NCBI RefSeq assembly: GCF_014646235.1 | Contig: NZ_BMNB01000019.1 | Span: forward strand, 1-64,000 | Source of the DNA: Micromonospora sonchi | GTDB lineage: Bacteria; Actinomycetota; Actinomycetes; Mycobacteriales; Micromonosporaceae | DNA length: 64,000 nucleotides | Direction of reading: 5' to 3' | Shown here: in pieces, positions 43,064-56,138 of the stretch | Position numbering within the stretch: the stretch's first letter is position 1 | Layout: each line of letters starts with the position of its first letter | Notes under the pieces: model-generated | The model's database searches: none | What the model saw: only the letters and a program-made list of their open reading frames with translations | Told to the model about the DNA's origin: nothing | Translations under genes and position numbers: made by a program

Positions 43064-43118
43064 CCGTCAGGTGACGGGGTACGGCATCCCGATCGGCTAA
43101 CTGTGTCTGGAGGCTCTC

Positions 43119-43544
43119 ATGACCGACTACCGGGTCGCTGACGTGATGACCAGGCAGGTGATCTATCTGCCCGCGGAGACCACCCTGGACGAGGCTGCCC
43201 GGGTGATGAAGGAGGCCGACATCGGCGACGTCGTGGTCACCGACGGCGCCAACCTGGCCGGCGTGCTCACCGACCGCGACATCGTGGTCCGCGCGGTCGC
43301 CGAGAACGCCGACGCGGCAAGCATCACCATCGGCTCGATCACCACCCGGGAGGTTGTGATGATCGAGCAGTTCTGCACGGCCGGGGAGGCCGCCTCGCTG
43401 ATGCGCGAGCGTGGCATCCGACGGGTCCTCGTCTGCGACAACGAGCGCAAGCTGGTCGGCATCGTGTCCCTCGGCGACCTGGCGATGCAGCTCGACCCGA
43501 CCTCGGTCCTCAGCGAGATCAGCGAACAGTCGCCCACGGTGTGA
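43119..43544 (+). CDS. CBS-domain pair protein
   Basis: 141-residue protein made of two CBS motifs: VADVMTRQVIYLPAETTLDEAARVM..., and the second from SITTREVVMIEQFCTAGEAASLMRERG. Such free-standing pairs bind adenine nucleotides and regulate enzymes or transporters. ATG at 43119 follows GGAGGC. No partner gene is obvious; the SufE-like gene follows 25 bp later and may share its transcript. Confidence 0.92.
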   Translation: MTDYRVADVMTRQVIYLPAETTLDEAARVMKEADIGDVVVTDGANLAGVLTDRDIVVRAVAENADAASITIGSITTREVVMIEQFCTAGEAASLMRERGIRRVLVCDNERKLVGIVSLGDLAMQLDPTSVLSEISEQSPTV

Positions 43545-43569
43545 GCGGCGACGTCGGTAGCCTGGCGGG

Positions 43570-43998
43570 ATGCCCGAGATGCCGAGCAAGCTGGCCGAGA
43601 TCGTCGACGAGTTCGCCGCCGCGCCCCGCGACGTGGTGCTGGAGATGCTGCTGGAGTACTCCGACGCCGTCCCGCCGCTACCTGCGCAATACGCAGGCCA
43701 CGAAGGCATGGAGCAGGTGCCGGAGTGCCAGACCCCGTTCTTCCTGCGCGCCGAGGTGACGACCGAGGGCACCGTGCACACGGTGTTCGACTGCCCGCCG
43801 GAGTCGCCCACCACCCGGGCGTTCGCCGGCATTCTCGCCGAAGGGCTGGCCGGCGCCACCCCGGAGCAGGTGCTCGCCGTACCGGACGACCTGTACCAGC
43901 GGATGGGCCTGGCGCAGGCGATCAGCCCGCTGCGGGTACGCGGCGGCACGGCCATCCTCGCCCGGCTCAAGCGACAGCTCCGCGAACGAACCAACTGA
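43570..43998 (+). CDS. SufE-family Fe-S assembly protein
   Basis: 142-residue SufE-like sulfur acceptor, which in characterised systems takes persulfide from a cysteine desulfurase. The family core is seen: PSKLAEIVDEFAAAPRDVVLEMLLEYS, the acceptor cysteine in VPECQTPFFL, FDCPPESPTTRAFAGILAEGLAGA and PLRVRGGTAILARLKRQLR. ATG at 43570. The desulfurase is not in the window. The rhodanese at 33375 may be a functional partner. Confidence 0.9.
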   Translation: MPEMPSKLAEIVDEFAAAPRDVVLEMLLEYSDAVPPLPAQYAGHEGMEQVPECQTPFFLRAEVTTEGTVHTVFDCPPESPTTRAFAGILAEGLAGATPEQVLAVPDDLYQRMGLAQAISPLRVRGGTAILARLKRQLRERTN

Positions 43999-44074
43999 CC
44001 GCCGTCGGCGGAAGGGGACAGCGCCCACCCCCTCGACGGGAACAGATCGGCTGACCAGCGGGTTGTTACCGGTC

Positions 44075-44710
44075 ATGGAGATCGACATCTACTCCGACGT
44101 GGTCTGCCCGTGGTGCTGGATCGGCCGACGTCGCCTGGACCAGGCCCTGGCCTCGTACGACGGCAAGGTCACCGTGCGGCATCGGCCCTTCCAGCTCGAC
44201 CCGTCGCCGGTGACCGCGCCGGTGCCGCTGCTCGACGCGCTGGCCGCCAAGTTCGGCGGGCCGGAGCGGGCCCGGCAGATGACCGCCCAGGTCACCGAGG
44301 TCGGCGCCAGCGTGGGTCTGGACCTCGACTTCGAGCGCGCGATCGCCGCCAACACCTTCGACGCCCATCGACTGATCAACTGGGCGACCGAGCGCGGCCA
44401 CGGCGGTGAAGCGGTCGAGGCCCTGCACCGCGCCCACTTCACCGACGGCGTCGACATCGGCTCGCGGGACGCGCTCGCGGAGGTCGCCGCCGCCATCGGC
44501 CTGGACGGCGCCGAGGCCCGTCGGTTCCTCGACTCCGCCGAAGGGTCGGAGGAGTTGACCGCCGAACTGGCCGCCGCCCGGCAACTTGGGGTGACGAGCG
44601 TGCCCACCTTCGTGCTCGCCGAGAAGTACGTGGTGACCGGCGCCCAGGAACCGGACACCCTGCTCGCCGCCCTCACCGAGGTCGACAAGCGGGAGTCCTC
44701 CGCCAGCTGA
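44075..44710 (+). CDS. DsbA-family (FrnE-like) thioredoxin-fold oxidoreductase
   Basis: 211-residue DsbA-superfamily protein. The active site is CPWCWIGRR at residues 11-19; the helical insertion domain follows, and the cis-proline loop is GVTSVPTFVLAEKYVVTGAQ near residue 175. No signal peptide, so it acts in the cytoplasm like other FrnE/2-hydroxychromene-isomerase-like members. ATG at 44075 was chosen because it starts directly at the first beta strand (MEIDIYSDVVCPW). Probable disulphide oxidoreductase; substrate unknown. Confidence 0.92.
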   Translation: MEIDIYSDVVCPWCWIGRRRLDQALASYDGKVTVRHRPFQLDPSPVTAPVPLLDALAAKFGGPERARQMTAQVTEVGASVGLDLDFERAIAANTFDAHRLINWATERGHGGEAVEALHRAHFTDGVDIGSRDALAEVAAAIGLDGAEARRFLDSAEGSEELTAELAAARQLGVTSVPTFVLAEKYVVTGAQEPDTLLAALTEVDKRESSAS

Positions 44711-44717
44711 CCGAAGG

Positions 44718-45266
44718 TCAGATCGGCCGGGCCAGATCCTCCACCACCCGGGCACCGGGCAGCTCGGCGAGCGCCGCCCCGGGCAACGCGATCTTGCTGT
44801 GCCGTACGCCGGACCCCACGATGACGTACGACGTGGCCACCACCCGCGCATCGACCAGGATCGGCCACTCCGGTGGCAGGCCGATCGGGGTGATGCCGCC
44901 GTACTCCATCCCGGTCAGCTCGACCGCGTCGGCCATCGGCGCGAAGCTCGCCTTGCGTACGTCCAGCGCCCGCCGGGCCACCCCGTTGACGTCGGCCCGG
45001 GTGTTGGCGAGCACCAGGCAGGCCGCGTACCGGATCGCTCCTTCGCGTTTGCCGGCGACCACCACACAGTTGGCCGACTCGGCCAACCCCACGCCGTACG
45101 CCTCGCAGAAGGCGGCGGTGTCGGCGAGGTCGGCGTCGATCGGCGCCACCAGCACCGAGTCGACGTCCACCCCGGCGTCGGCGGGCCACTGGGCCAGCGC
45201 CGCGGTGACCGGCGGGGCCAGCAGGTCGCCTCGGGTGCGAGCGGGCTCGGTCTTCAACGTTCCCAT
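44718..45266 (-). CDS. YbaK/EbsC-family aminoacyl-tRNA deacylase-like protein
   Basis: 182-residue YbaK/ProX-like domain protein. Members hydrolyse mischarged Cys- or Ala-tRNA-Pro. Pattern seen: CVVVAGKREGAIRYAACLVLANTRADVNG, then the conserved lysine in VRKASFAPMADAVELTGMEYG and GGITPIGLP. ATG at 45266 (a GTG lies one codon upstream). It lies 1.7 kb from proS, the synthetase whose errors it would correct. Convergent with the DsbA-like gene. Confidence 0.86.
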   Translation of the reverse strand: MGTLKTEPARTRGDLLAPPVTAALAQWPADAGVDVDSVLVAPIDADLADTAAFCEAYGVGLAESANCVVVAGKREGAIRYAACLVLANTRADVNGVARRALDVRKASFAPMADAVELTGMEYGGITPIGLPPEWPILVDARVVATSYVIVGSGVRHSKIALPGAALAELPGARVVEDLARPI

Positions 45267-45353
45267 CACGGATGTGATCGTCGCATCCGTCGCCCCGCGT
45301 GGTCAGCGGTACCCGCCTCCGACCAGAACCGGGGGCACCGGATGCTGGGAGGA

Positions 45354-45548
45354 TCAGCCGTTGGTGAGGTAGTTGTGGTCCCGAAGCATCGCCTGGTCCC
45401 GAGCCATGGCCATCTCCTCGGCACGCTGGGCCTGGACCCGCCGGACCTCGATGTCCTCTAGGGCATGCCGAACAGCGAGCCGGATCACCCCGTAGAGGAA
45501 GACGAACCCGCAGACGTACAGGATGCTGGTGGCGATGAAGGTGAGCAT
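45354..45548 (-). CDS. small single-helix membrane protein
   Basis: 64 residues. An N-terminal membrane helix (TFIATSILYVCGFVFLYGVI, 3-22) is followed by an amphipathic charged helix (HALEDIEVRRVQAQRAEEMAMARDQAML read in two parts). The look is that of a small membrane adaptor. ATG at 45548; no strong ribosome site. Not recognised. Confidence 0.6.
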   Translation of the reverse strand: MLTFIATSILYVCGFVFLYGVIRLAVRHALEDIEVRRVQAQRAEEMAMARDQAMLRDHNYLTNG

Positions 45549-45585
45549 GGGCCGACGGTAGGCCGAACATGAACGAGAGCGGGCG

Positions 45586-46990
45586 TCATCTTGCGGTCGT
45601 TCGCCCGTACGTGTCCTGCGGCACCACCCGCCCGGCGAGCAGCGCACCGACCAGCGCCAGCCCGGCCGCCACCACGAGGGTTCCGGCGTAACTGCCCGGT
45701 CCCGGCGCCGCGCCGGCGGCGAGCAGCGCACCGGTCAGCGCCAGCATGGTCGCCGCCGCGAGCGAGTCGGACAGCTGCAACGACGAACTGTTGCGGCCCT
45801 GCTCGCCGGGGGCGGACAACTCCAGGGTGAGCACCGACAGCGACGGGTAGAGCAGCCCCATGCCGAGACCGGCCGCCGCCCAGCCGAGCACGCCCACCCA
45901 GACCGGCACCGCCGGCACCACAGTGGCAGCTACCACGGCCGTGCCGGCCGTGATGCAGGCCAGTCCGGCCCTCGGCAGCGTGGCCCGGGATCGGGGCGCG
46001 CGGATGCGTCCCTGCCACCACGAGCCGAGCGACCAGGCGAGCGCGCCGGTGGTCAGCACCAGCCCGGCCGCCGTGGGCGAGAACCCGCGTTCCCGGGACA
46101 GCATCAACGGGATCACCACCTCGGCGGCGACGAAGGCCCCCGAAGCCAGACCACGCAGCCCGACCACGGTGGGCAGGCCCCGCCCGGCACGCAGGAACCC
46201 GCCGGGCAGCAGCCGTGGGGCGCAGACCAGCAACCCGACCAGGGCCGCCCCGACCAGAGCCGTGGCGACAGCGCCGCGCTGCTGACCCCCGATGTGCAAC
46301 AGTGCCGCGCTCACCCCCGCCCCGCAGGCCCAGCCGATGCGCCCCAACGTGTGAGCCCCGGTGGTCCGACGCACCCGCGCGCCGGCCCGGGCCGACCGAC
46401 CGCAGGCCCGGATGGATCAGCAACACCGCCGGCACCGCCACCGCCGGCACCGCCAGAAACACCCACCGCCAGCCGAAATGCTCCACCACCAGCCCGGCCA
46501 CCACCGGCCCGACCAGCGACGGTACGACCCACGCGGCGGCGAACGCGGCAAAGATCCGACGGTGCAGGTGCTCCGGATACGCCTGCGCGACGATGACGTA
46601 GAGCGCGACCGACAGCAGGCCGGAGCCGAAGCCCTGCACGATCCGACCGACCACCAGCATGCCCATCGCGGTCGCCCCGCCGGCCAGCAACAACCCGGCG
46701 ACGAATCCGGCGAGACCGGACCACATCGGGGCGCGCGGTCCCCGGGAATCGCACCAGGCGCCGGAGAGGACCATCGCCACCACAGCAGCGGCGAACGGGC
46801 CGCCGAAAGCGATCCCGTACAGGGCCAGCCCGTCCAGGGCACGGGCGACGGTGGGCATCGCGGTACCCACCGCCAACGCCTCGAACGCCAGCAACGAGAC
46901 CAGCGCCACGCTGCCCACCGTCATCGCCCGTAGCCGAGGAACGAGAAGCGAACCCGCCGCGACCGGCGGCGCTTCAAGGGTGGCGGTCAT
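45586..46990 (-). pseudogene. MFS transporter, frameshifted
   Basis: Drug-exporter-like MFS permease read in two frames. The N-terminal half (from ATG 46990: TVGSVALVSLLAFEALAVGT, GLAGFVAGLLLAGGATAMGM, GRIVQGFGSGLLSVALYVIV) runs in one frame to about 46400, reaching VLLIHPGLRSVGP. The C-terminal half (ARVRRTTGAHTLGRIGWACG to GRTTAR, stop at 45586) continues in another frame. The shift lies in a GC-rich run near 46385-46410. Both halves are intact, so it is either a recent mutation or a base-calling error. 468 residues if repaired. Confidence 0.82.
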
Positions 46991-47046
46991 GCCGCATAGC
47001 CTCGGACCTCAACCCCCCTTCAGGTCAAGGGTGACCCCGCTTACCC

Positions 47047-47307
47047 TCAGGCGGACTCGAGCGCTCCACCGATCCCTCTCGCCACTTGCGACAGGTGCTG
47101 GTCCGCCAGCAGATGCCCGGCGGTGATCACCAGCGCCAGTGGCCACTCGATCACCTGAAGCGCGGTGAGCACCCCGATGCCCGCGTAGTAGGCGAGCTTG
47201 TCCGGCGGCGGCACCGCCACCTCGCCGAGCCACGGGATGTCCACTCGCCGGGTGAACGCCCGCAACGTCTCGTGCGTCCCGCTGAGCTGTCGCGTCAGCG
47301 CACTCAT
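47047..47307 (-). CDS. small conserved membrane protein
   Basis: 86 residues. A short basic N-terminus (SALTRQLSGTHETLRAFTRR) precedes one or two hydrophobic helices (LAYYAGIGVLTALQVIEWPLALVITAGHLL). The tail reads ADQHLSQVARGIGGALESA. ATG at 47307 follows GGGAGG with good spacing. It is divergent from the giant ATPase gene across 206 bp and shares a QHLSQ-type tail with that protein, so a functional link is possible. Not recognised further. Confidence 0.7.
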   Translation of the reverse strand: MSALTRQLSGTHETLRAFTRRVDIPWLGEVAVPPPDKLAYYAGIGVLTALQVIEWPLALVITAGHLLADQHLSQVARGIGGALESA

Positions 47308-47513
47308 GTCGGCCTCCCTGGCGTCGATACGCACCCCGAATTCCACGGGCCCGGCCCGCCATGCCTGCCGTGAGCAGGAAACTTTCCTCACGCGGACGGG
47401 CATATCGGACGCGCCGGTGGGAAACCAGGCCACCGGGCACGAACGGTGGGAGGCGAGATGCGGCACGGCAGGAGCAGCGGGCGGCCGGTCGACCACCGAA
47501 CCCGTACCCGTCG

Positions 47514-51921
<4,408 letters not shown>

Positions 51922-51944
<23 letters not shown>

Positions 51945-52908
51945 CGGCGGCACGACGAAGCCGATCGTTGACCGCCCGACCCACGCCCGTCTCCGGCACC
52001 GGCTCGGCGACGATCTCGGTCACCCCGGCCGCGTCCAGCCGGTGCAACGCCTCGAAGAGCCGTGCCGCGGCCTCGGTCAGGTCACCGGACGCCGAGAGCA
52101 CCTCGACCGCCGCCCAACTCTGTGCCGGCCGGTCCCGGAAGGCCAGATAACCGCGCCGAGGTCCGCCCCCGGCCGCCGACTCACCGGCCGCCAACAACCG
52201 CAACGGCGTACGCGGGGCGTAGTGCGCGGCCAGCGTGCCCGGCGCGACCGGCTGGCCCGAGTTGCCCAGGCGAACGGTCACCGGGCCGGTGACCTTCTCC
52301 ACCTCCTCGACCGGCAGCGCGCCGAGCCGCAGCACCACCGGACGGTCCCCCCGCGCGTCCACGATCGTGGACTCGATCCCGCAACGGGCCGGCCCGCCGT
52401 CGAGCACCACCTCCACGGCGGCACCCAGCCCGCGTACCACATGCTCCGCGCGAGTCGGGCTGAGCTGGCCGAACCGGTTGGCGCTCGGCGCGGCCACCGG
52501 CACGCCCGCAGCGGCGATCAGCCGCCGCGCGTACTCGTTGTCCGGCACCCGGACCGCCATCGTGGCCAGCCCGGAGGTGACGATCGGCGGGATCGCGTCC
52601 GGCCGATCCACGATCAACGTCAGCGGCCCCGGCCAGAACCTGTCCGCCAACGCCGCCACCGCCGGCGGCACCGAACCCACCAGCGCTTCCAGGTCGGCCG
52701 CGTCGGCAAGGTGGGTGATCAGCGGATCGAAGCTCGGTCGCTGCTTCGCCTCGAAGATCCGGGCCGCCGCCCGCGCGTCCAACGCGTTCGCCCCCAGGCC
52801 GTAGACGGTCTCGGTAGGAAAAGCCACCAACCCGCCGGTACGCAGAACGGTCGCGGCCTCGGTGAGGTCGCCGTCGGCGGGCAGGACGCGAGGAGATCCG
52901 GTGCTCAC
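51922..52908 (-). CDS. Sua5/YrdC-family threonylcarbamoyl-AMP synthase
   Basis: 328-residue Sua5-type enzyme that makes threonylcarbamoyl-AMP for the t6A37 tRNA modification. The YrdC core (residues 15-205) shows GGLVAFPTETVYGLGANALD, RIFEAKQRPSFDPLITHLAD, RVPDNEYARRLIAAAGVPVAAPSANRFG (in part) and GIESTIVD. The C-terminal Sua5 domain follows (VAPGTLAAHYAPRTPLRLL). GTG at 52908. The 3' end overlaps the ATPase gene by 23 bp, tail to tail. Confidence 0.94.
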
Positions 52909-53069
52909 CCCCTCGACGCTACCGCCCGCCTTCTTCCGCTCCCCCAACACATCCGAGCTGACGCTGTCGAGCTGACTGCACAAACGGATCGCGGTCCCGG
53001 TCGGGCGAGCCCAGGCGCGGCGACGCAAAAGGAGTAGCTGCTGACCGGCAGCGCCGGCACGATGGCGGG

Positions 53070-53654
53070 ATGCAGATCCGCGAAGTTCGCCAGGCCGAGC
53101 TGACCGCCCTGCAGGACATCGAACGCGCCGCCGGAGAATGCTTCCGAGACATCGCCATGCCGCAGATCGCCGACGACGATCCGCTGCCGCTGGACGTACT
53201 CGCCCGGTACCACGAGGCAGGCCATGCCTGGGTCGCCACCGACGCCACCGACGTGCCGATCGGCTATCTCATCACCGACGTCGTCGACAACAACTTCCAC
53301 GTCGAGCAGGTCTCCGTGCATCCCCGCTGGGCGCGGCGCGGGATCGGGCGTCAACTACTCGCCCACCTCGCCGACCAGGCAACGACCCGCGGCGTACCTG
53401 CCCTGACCCTCACCACGTTCGCGGACGTGCCGTGGAACGCCCCGTACTACGTCCGCTGCGCATTCCGGGCCCTCGACGACAGCGACCTCACCCCCGGCCT
53501 TCGGGCCATCCGCCGACGTGAGGCCGCACACGGCCTGGACCGGTGGCCCCGAGTCTGCATGCGCCGAGACCTTTCGTTGCTGTTCGAAGGTGAGCGAACG
53601 GTGTCCACGGCGAGCCATCGTCACCCTCGCGAACAGCCCGGAGACGGTGTCTGA
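53070..53654 (+). CDS. GNAT-family N-acetyltransferase
   Basis: 194-residue GNAT acetyltransferase. The acetyl-CoA loop is seen in VEQVSVHPRWARRGIGRQLLAHLADQA (Q/RxxGxG/A: RRGIGRQ). Other parts: ALTLTTFADVPWNAPYYVRC and an N-terminal IREVRQAELTALQDIERAAG. ATG at 53070. The last 167 bp overlap, in antisense, the 3' end of the phosphotransferase gene. Substrate unknown. Confidence 0.92.
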   Translation: MQIREVRQAELTALQDIERAAGECFRDIAMPQIADDDPLPLDVLARYHEAGHAWVATDATDVPIGYLITDVVDNNFHVEQVSVHPRWARRGIGRQLLAHLADQATTRGVPALTLTTFADVPWNAPYYVRCAFRALDDSDLTPGLRAIRRREAAHGLDRWPRVCMRRDLSLLFEGERTVSTASHRHPREQPGDGV

Positions 53655-54492
53655 ACTCCTCAGCGACCGCGAGTGAGCTAGCCAGCAGTGGTGTGGCGGC
53701 AGCGATCATCTTCAGTTCGCGCGCCTCTCGGAGCAGCGGCCAACACGGATCGGTGGTGACGTCGATGCCGTAGGCGGCAGCCAACTTGGCGTGGTTGCCG
53801 ACCTTGCCGAAACGGGCCTCGCCCACCGCCACGGCAGCGAGGTCGACCTGCCAGGGGCCGAGGCAGGTGGCGTCGAAGTCGCACATGACGACGCGCCCGG
53901 AGGGCTCTCTGAGGAGGTTCCCGACGTGGGCGTCCCCATGAACGAGGCATGGCTCTGCCCCTCGCATCAGCGCTGCCACCTGTGGTTCCAGGCGATCGCA
54001 CCACCGGGAGAGGAAGTCGCGCTCGTCCGGTTTGAGCCCTTCGGCGTCGGCCAGGCGGCGGCGAGCATCCCCGATCGGATCCCACTCGGGCACGGTGATC
54101 GGAGGAGCAGAGAGGGAGTGGAACTCCCGAAGGACCTGACCGAGATCGTCGACGGTGAGGGCCGGGGATGTGGGCGAGACGTAGGTCCACACGGAGGCGA
54201 GGAGCTCACCCACGCCCATGGGCTTCTGAGCTGCTGGGGCCAGCCGGATCGCGGGCGCGTCGATCGCCGCGAACCAGCGCGCGAGGTCGATCACCTTGGT
54301 CACCCGGTCATGGAGCCGATGAGTCCGGGCAATCCGGATGACAAGTTTTGCGTCGGGGAGGGCGAATACGGCGTTGTTGGTGAGCTGCAGCAGTCGGGCA
54401 CCCTCGGCCGGCACGGCAAGCTGAGCAGCGATCTCCCGCATGGCAGCAGTCATCGCTTCCTCGGTGAAGCGGCCGGCGCTTCCCACGCTCAC
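53488..54492 (-). CDS. APH-family phosphotransferase
   Basis: 334-residue kinase-like phosphotransferase (aminoglycoside/choline kinase fold). The catalytic Brenner motif is LVHGDAHVGNLL (about 188-199); the metal motif is VMCDFDATCLGPWQVDLA. The N-terminal region has the ATP-binding lysine in DAKLVIRIAR. The start GTG at 54492 overlaps the stop of the regulator gene (GTGA). The C-terminus is extended and overlaps the GNAT gene on the other strand. Antibiotic resistance is only one possibility; small-molecule phosphorylation controlled by the upstream regulator is equally likely. Confidence 0.87.
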   Translation of the reverse strand: MSVGSAGRFTEEAMTAAMREIAAQLAVPAEGARLLQLTNNAVFALPDAKLVIRIARTHRLHDRVTKVIDLARWFAAIDAPAIRLAPAAQKPMGVGELLASVWTYVSPTSPALTVDDLGQVLREFHSLSAPPITVPEWDPIGDARRRLADAEGLKPDERDFLSRWCDRLEPQVAALMRGAEPCLVHGDAHVGNLLREPSGRVVMCDFDATCLGPWQVDLAAVAVGEARFGKVGNHAKLAAAYGIDVTTDPCWPLLREARELKMIAAATPLLASSLAVAEEFRHRLRAVREGDDGSPWTPFAHLRTATKGLGACRLGATGPGRVRPHVGGWPEGRG

Positions 54493-55931
54493 TCCCGCAC
54501 CCGGAGTGCGGCCAGATTCTGCGAAAACTCGGCAACGGCTGGCAGCTCGCGGTGTCGCGCCAGATCGCGATGAAGGTTGCTGATCCGGTCGATCACCCGG
54601 GCCGAGCTGATGCTCTGAGCTTGATCGAGCACGCGGCGTCCGACCTCCAGCGCTTGCTCAGGTTCGTCGGCGAGGAACAGCGCGCTGCACAGTCCGACCT
54701 CGTTGAGCACGCTGCTGCGCACATTCCCGGTACCGAAGGCATCGATCGCGTCGGTCACGAAGCGGACCGCTGCCGATCCGTACCTCTTGTCGTGTCGGGC
54801 CTTGTCGCGATAGGCCCGGCCATACTGGGCCAGCAACTCTCCCCGGTCGTAGAAGCCCATCCAGCTCGGCTCGCGGTCGGGGGAGATCCGCTCGAACTGT
54901 CTGCTGGCCTCACCGAGGGTTCGTTCAGCCGCCCTGTGATCGCCAAGAGCCGCGAGCGAGGCTGCCTCCGCGCCCCCGAGCAGGGCCTTGACCGCCGGGG
55001 TCGCCTGTGCGCCGAGCTGCGCGTGCGCAAGCTGCAGTGTGGCGAGGGCATCGCGGTTGTGCCATAGGTGCTGCAGTTGCTTGGCCTGGCAGTAGCGGAT
55101 CCTGGCAGTCAACGGCGCGTCCTCTGCGGCCAACGCCGCCCGTTCGCCCGCGACGAAGTGCCGCTGCGCGTCCGCGTGTCGGCCCGCGTCCAGCGCCGTC
55201 CATCCGGCCAGTTGACGAGCCGCTGCTACGGCCGCGACGAGTTGGGGCGTCAAGCTGGCCGAGTGTGACCAGTCGAGCATCCGGTAGACAGACTCTGCGA
55301 ACCGGGCCACTTCCCGGTACAGCACACCGCCACCGCACTCGTAGTCGACCGACCGGTACAGCTCCAGCAGGGCGGTCAGTCGAGTGACATCGGCAGCGCC
55401 GATACGCCGGGATCGTATGACGGTGGCGCCACCGAGAAATCCCGCGCCGGCCGCGACGGCGGCGATACCGGCCAACAGCATCCGCCGCCTCTCGTCAGGA
55501 CCCGTGGCGACATCTTGGTACGCCGATGCGATTCCAAGATCACGCTTGCTTTTCGACGTGTCGAACCACAGCTGGCTGGTGGGGATTAGAAGCAACCTCG
55601 CCCAGTGTTCAAGCCGGTCAAGGTGGACGATCCGCGGTCCGCTCTCGATGCGGCTGAGCTGGGGCTGCGTGATGCCCAGCCATTCCGCGACCACGGCCTG
55701 CGGCAACGCGGCCCGCCCGTGGTAGGGGTGATGCCGGTACGCCCGGATCACCCGCCCGAGATGCCGCTCCGCCAGTGCGCGCCGTACCGGCTCGTGGTCC
55801 CAGAACGACGCCGGCACCTGCGGCGGCGCGCTGAGCCGGTCCCGTTCCGCGCTCTGGCAGGGCGCGCAGCGCCCGGTGCCGTTGTCACGGGCCAGGCGGC
55901 CTCCACACCGGGGGCATTTCGCAGACTTCAC
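54489..55931 (-). CDS. XRE-type regulator with zinc ribbon and TPR-like domain
   Basis: 480-residue regulator. An N-terminal zinc ribbon (C6, C9, C22, C25 in CPRCGGRLARDNGTGRCAPC) precedes a helix-turn-helix region (AVVAEWLGITQPQLSRIESG, near residue 80-100). A possible membrane segment RMLLAGIAAVAAGAGFLGGA follows, then a long helical TPR-like domain (residues 220-480). GTG at 55931 was chosen because it begins at the zinc ribbon; the upstream in-frame stretch looks non-coding. Coupled by a 4-bp overlap to the APH-type gene, whose expression it likely controls. Confidence 0.83.
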   Translation of the reverse strand: MKSAKCPRCGGRLARDNGTGRCAPCQSAERDRLSAPPQVPASFWDHEPVRRALAERHLGRVIRAYRHHPYHGRAALPQAVVAEWLGITQPQLSRIESGPRIVHLDRLEHWARLLLIPTSQLWFDTSKSKRDLGIASAYQDVATGPDERRRMLLAGIAAVAAGAGFLGGATVIRSRRIGAADVTRLTALLELYRSVDYECGGGVLYREVARFAESVYRMLDWSHSASLTPQLVAAVAAARQLAGWTALDAGRHADAQRHFVAGERAALAAEDAPLTARIRYCQAKQLQHLWHNRDALATLQLAHAQLGAQATPAVKALLGGAEAASLAALGDHRAAERTLGEASRQFERISPDREPSWMGFYDRGELLAQYGRAYRDKARHDKRYGSAAVRFVTDAIDAFGTGNVRSSVLNEVGLCSALFLADEPEQALEVGRRVLDQAQSISSARVIDRISNLHRDLARHRELPAVAEFSQNLAALRVRE

Positions 55932-56138
55932 CGGCAAACCTCGCCATTCGCGGGTGGCTGTGTCCGTCGCGCTCCGTCGAGCGTATCCATTCAAGCCGTT
56001 ACACGCGCTCACGGCATACGCGCCACGCATATCCCTACCGGCGAGCAGGATCCACCCCGTGCGCGGATTGCCCAGCCCACCGTGAATGCGCAACGCCGAC
56101 CGGGACCACCTCGTAGAAGCGGCCCCGGCGCCGGCAAT

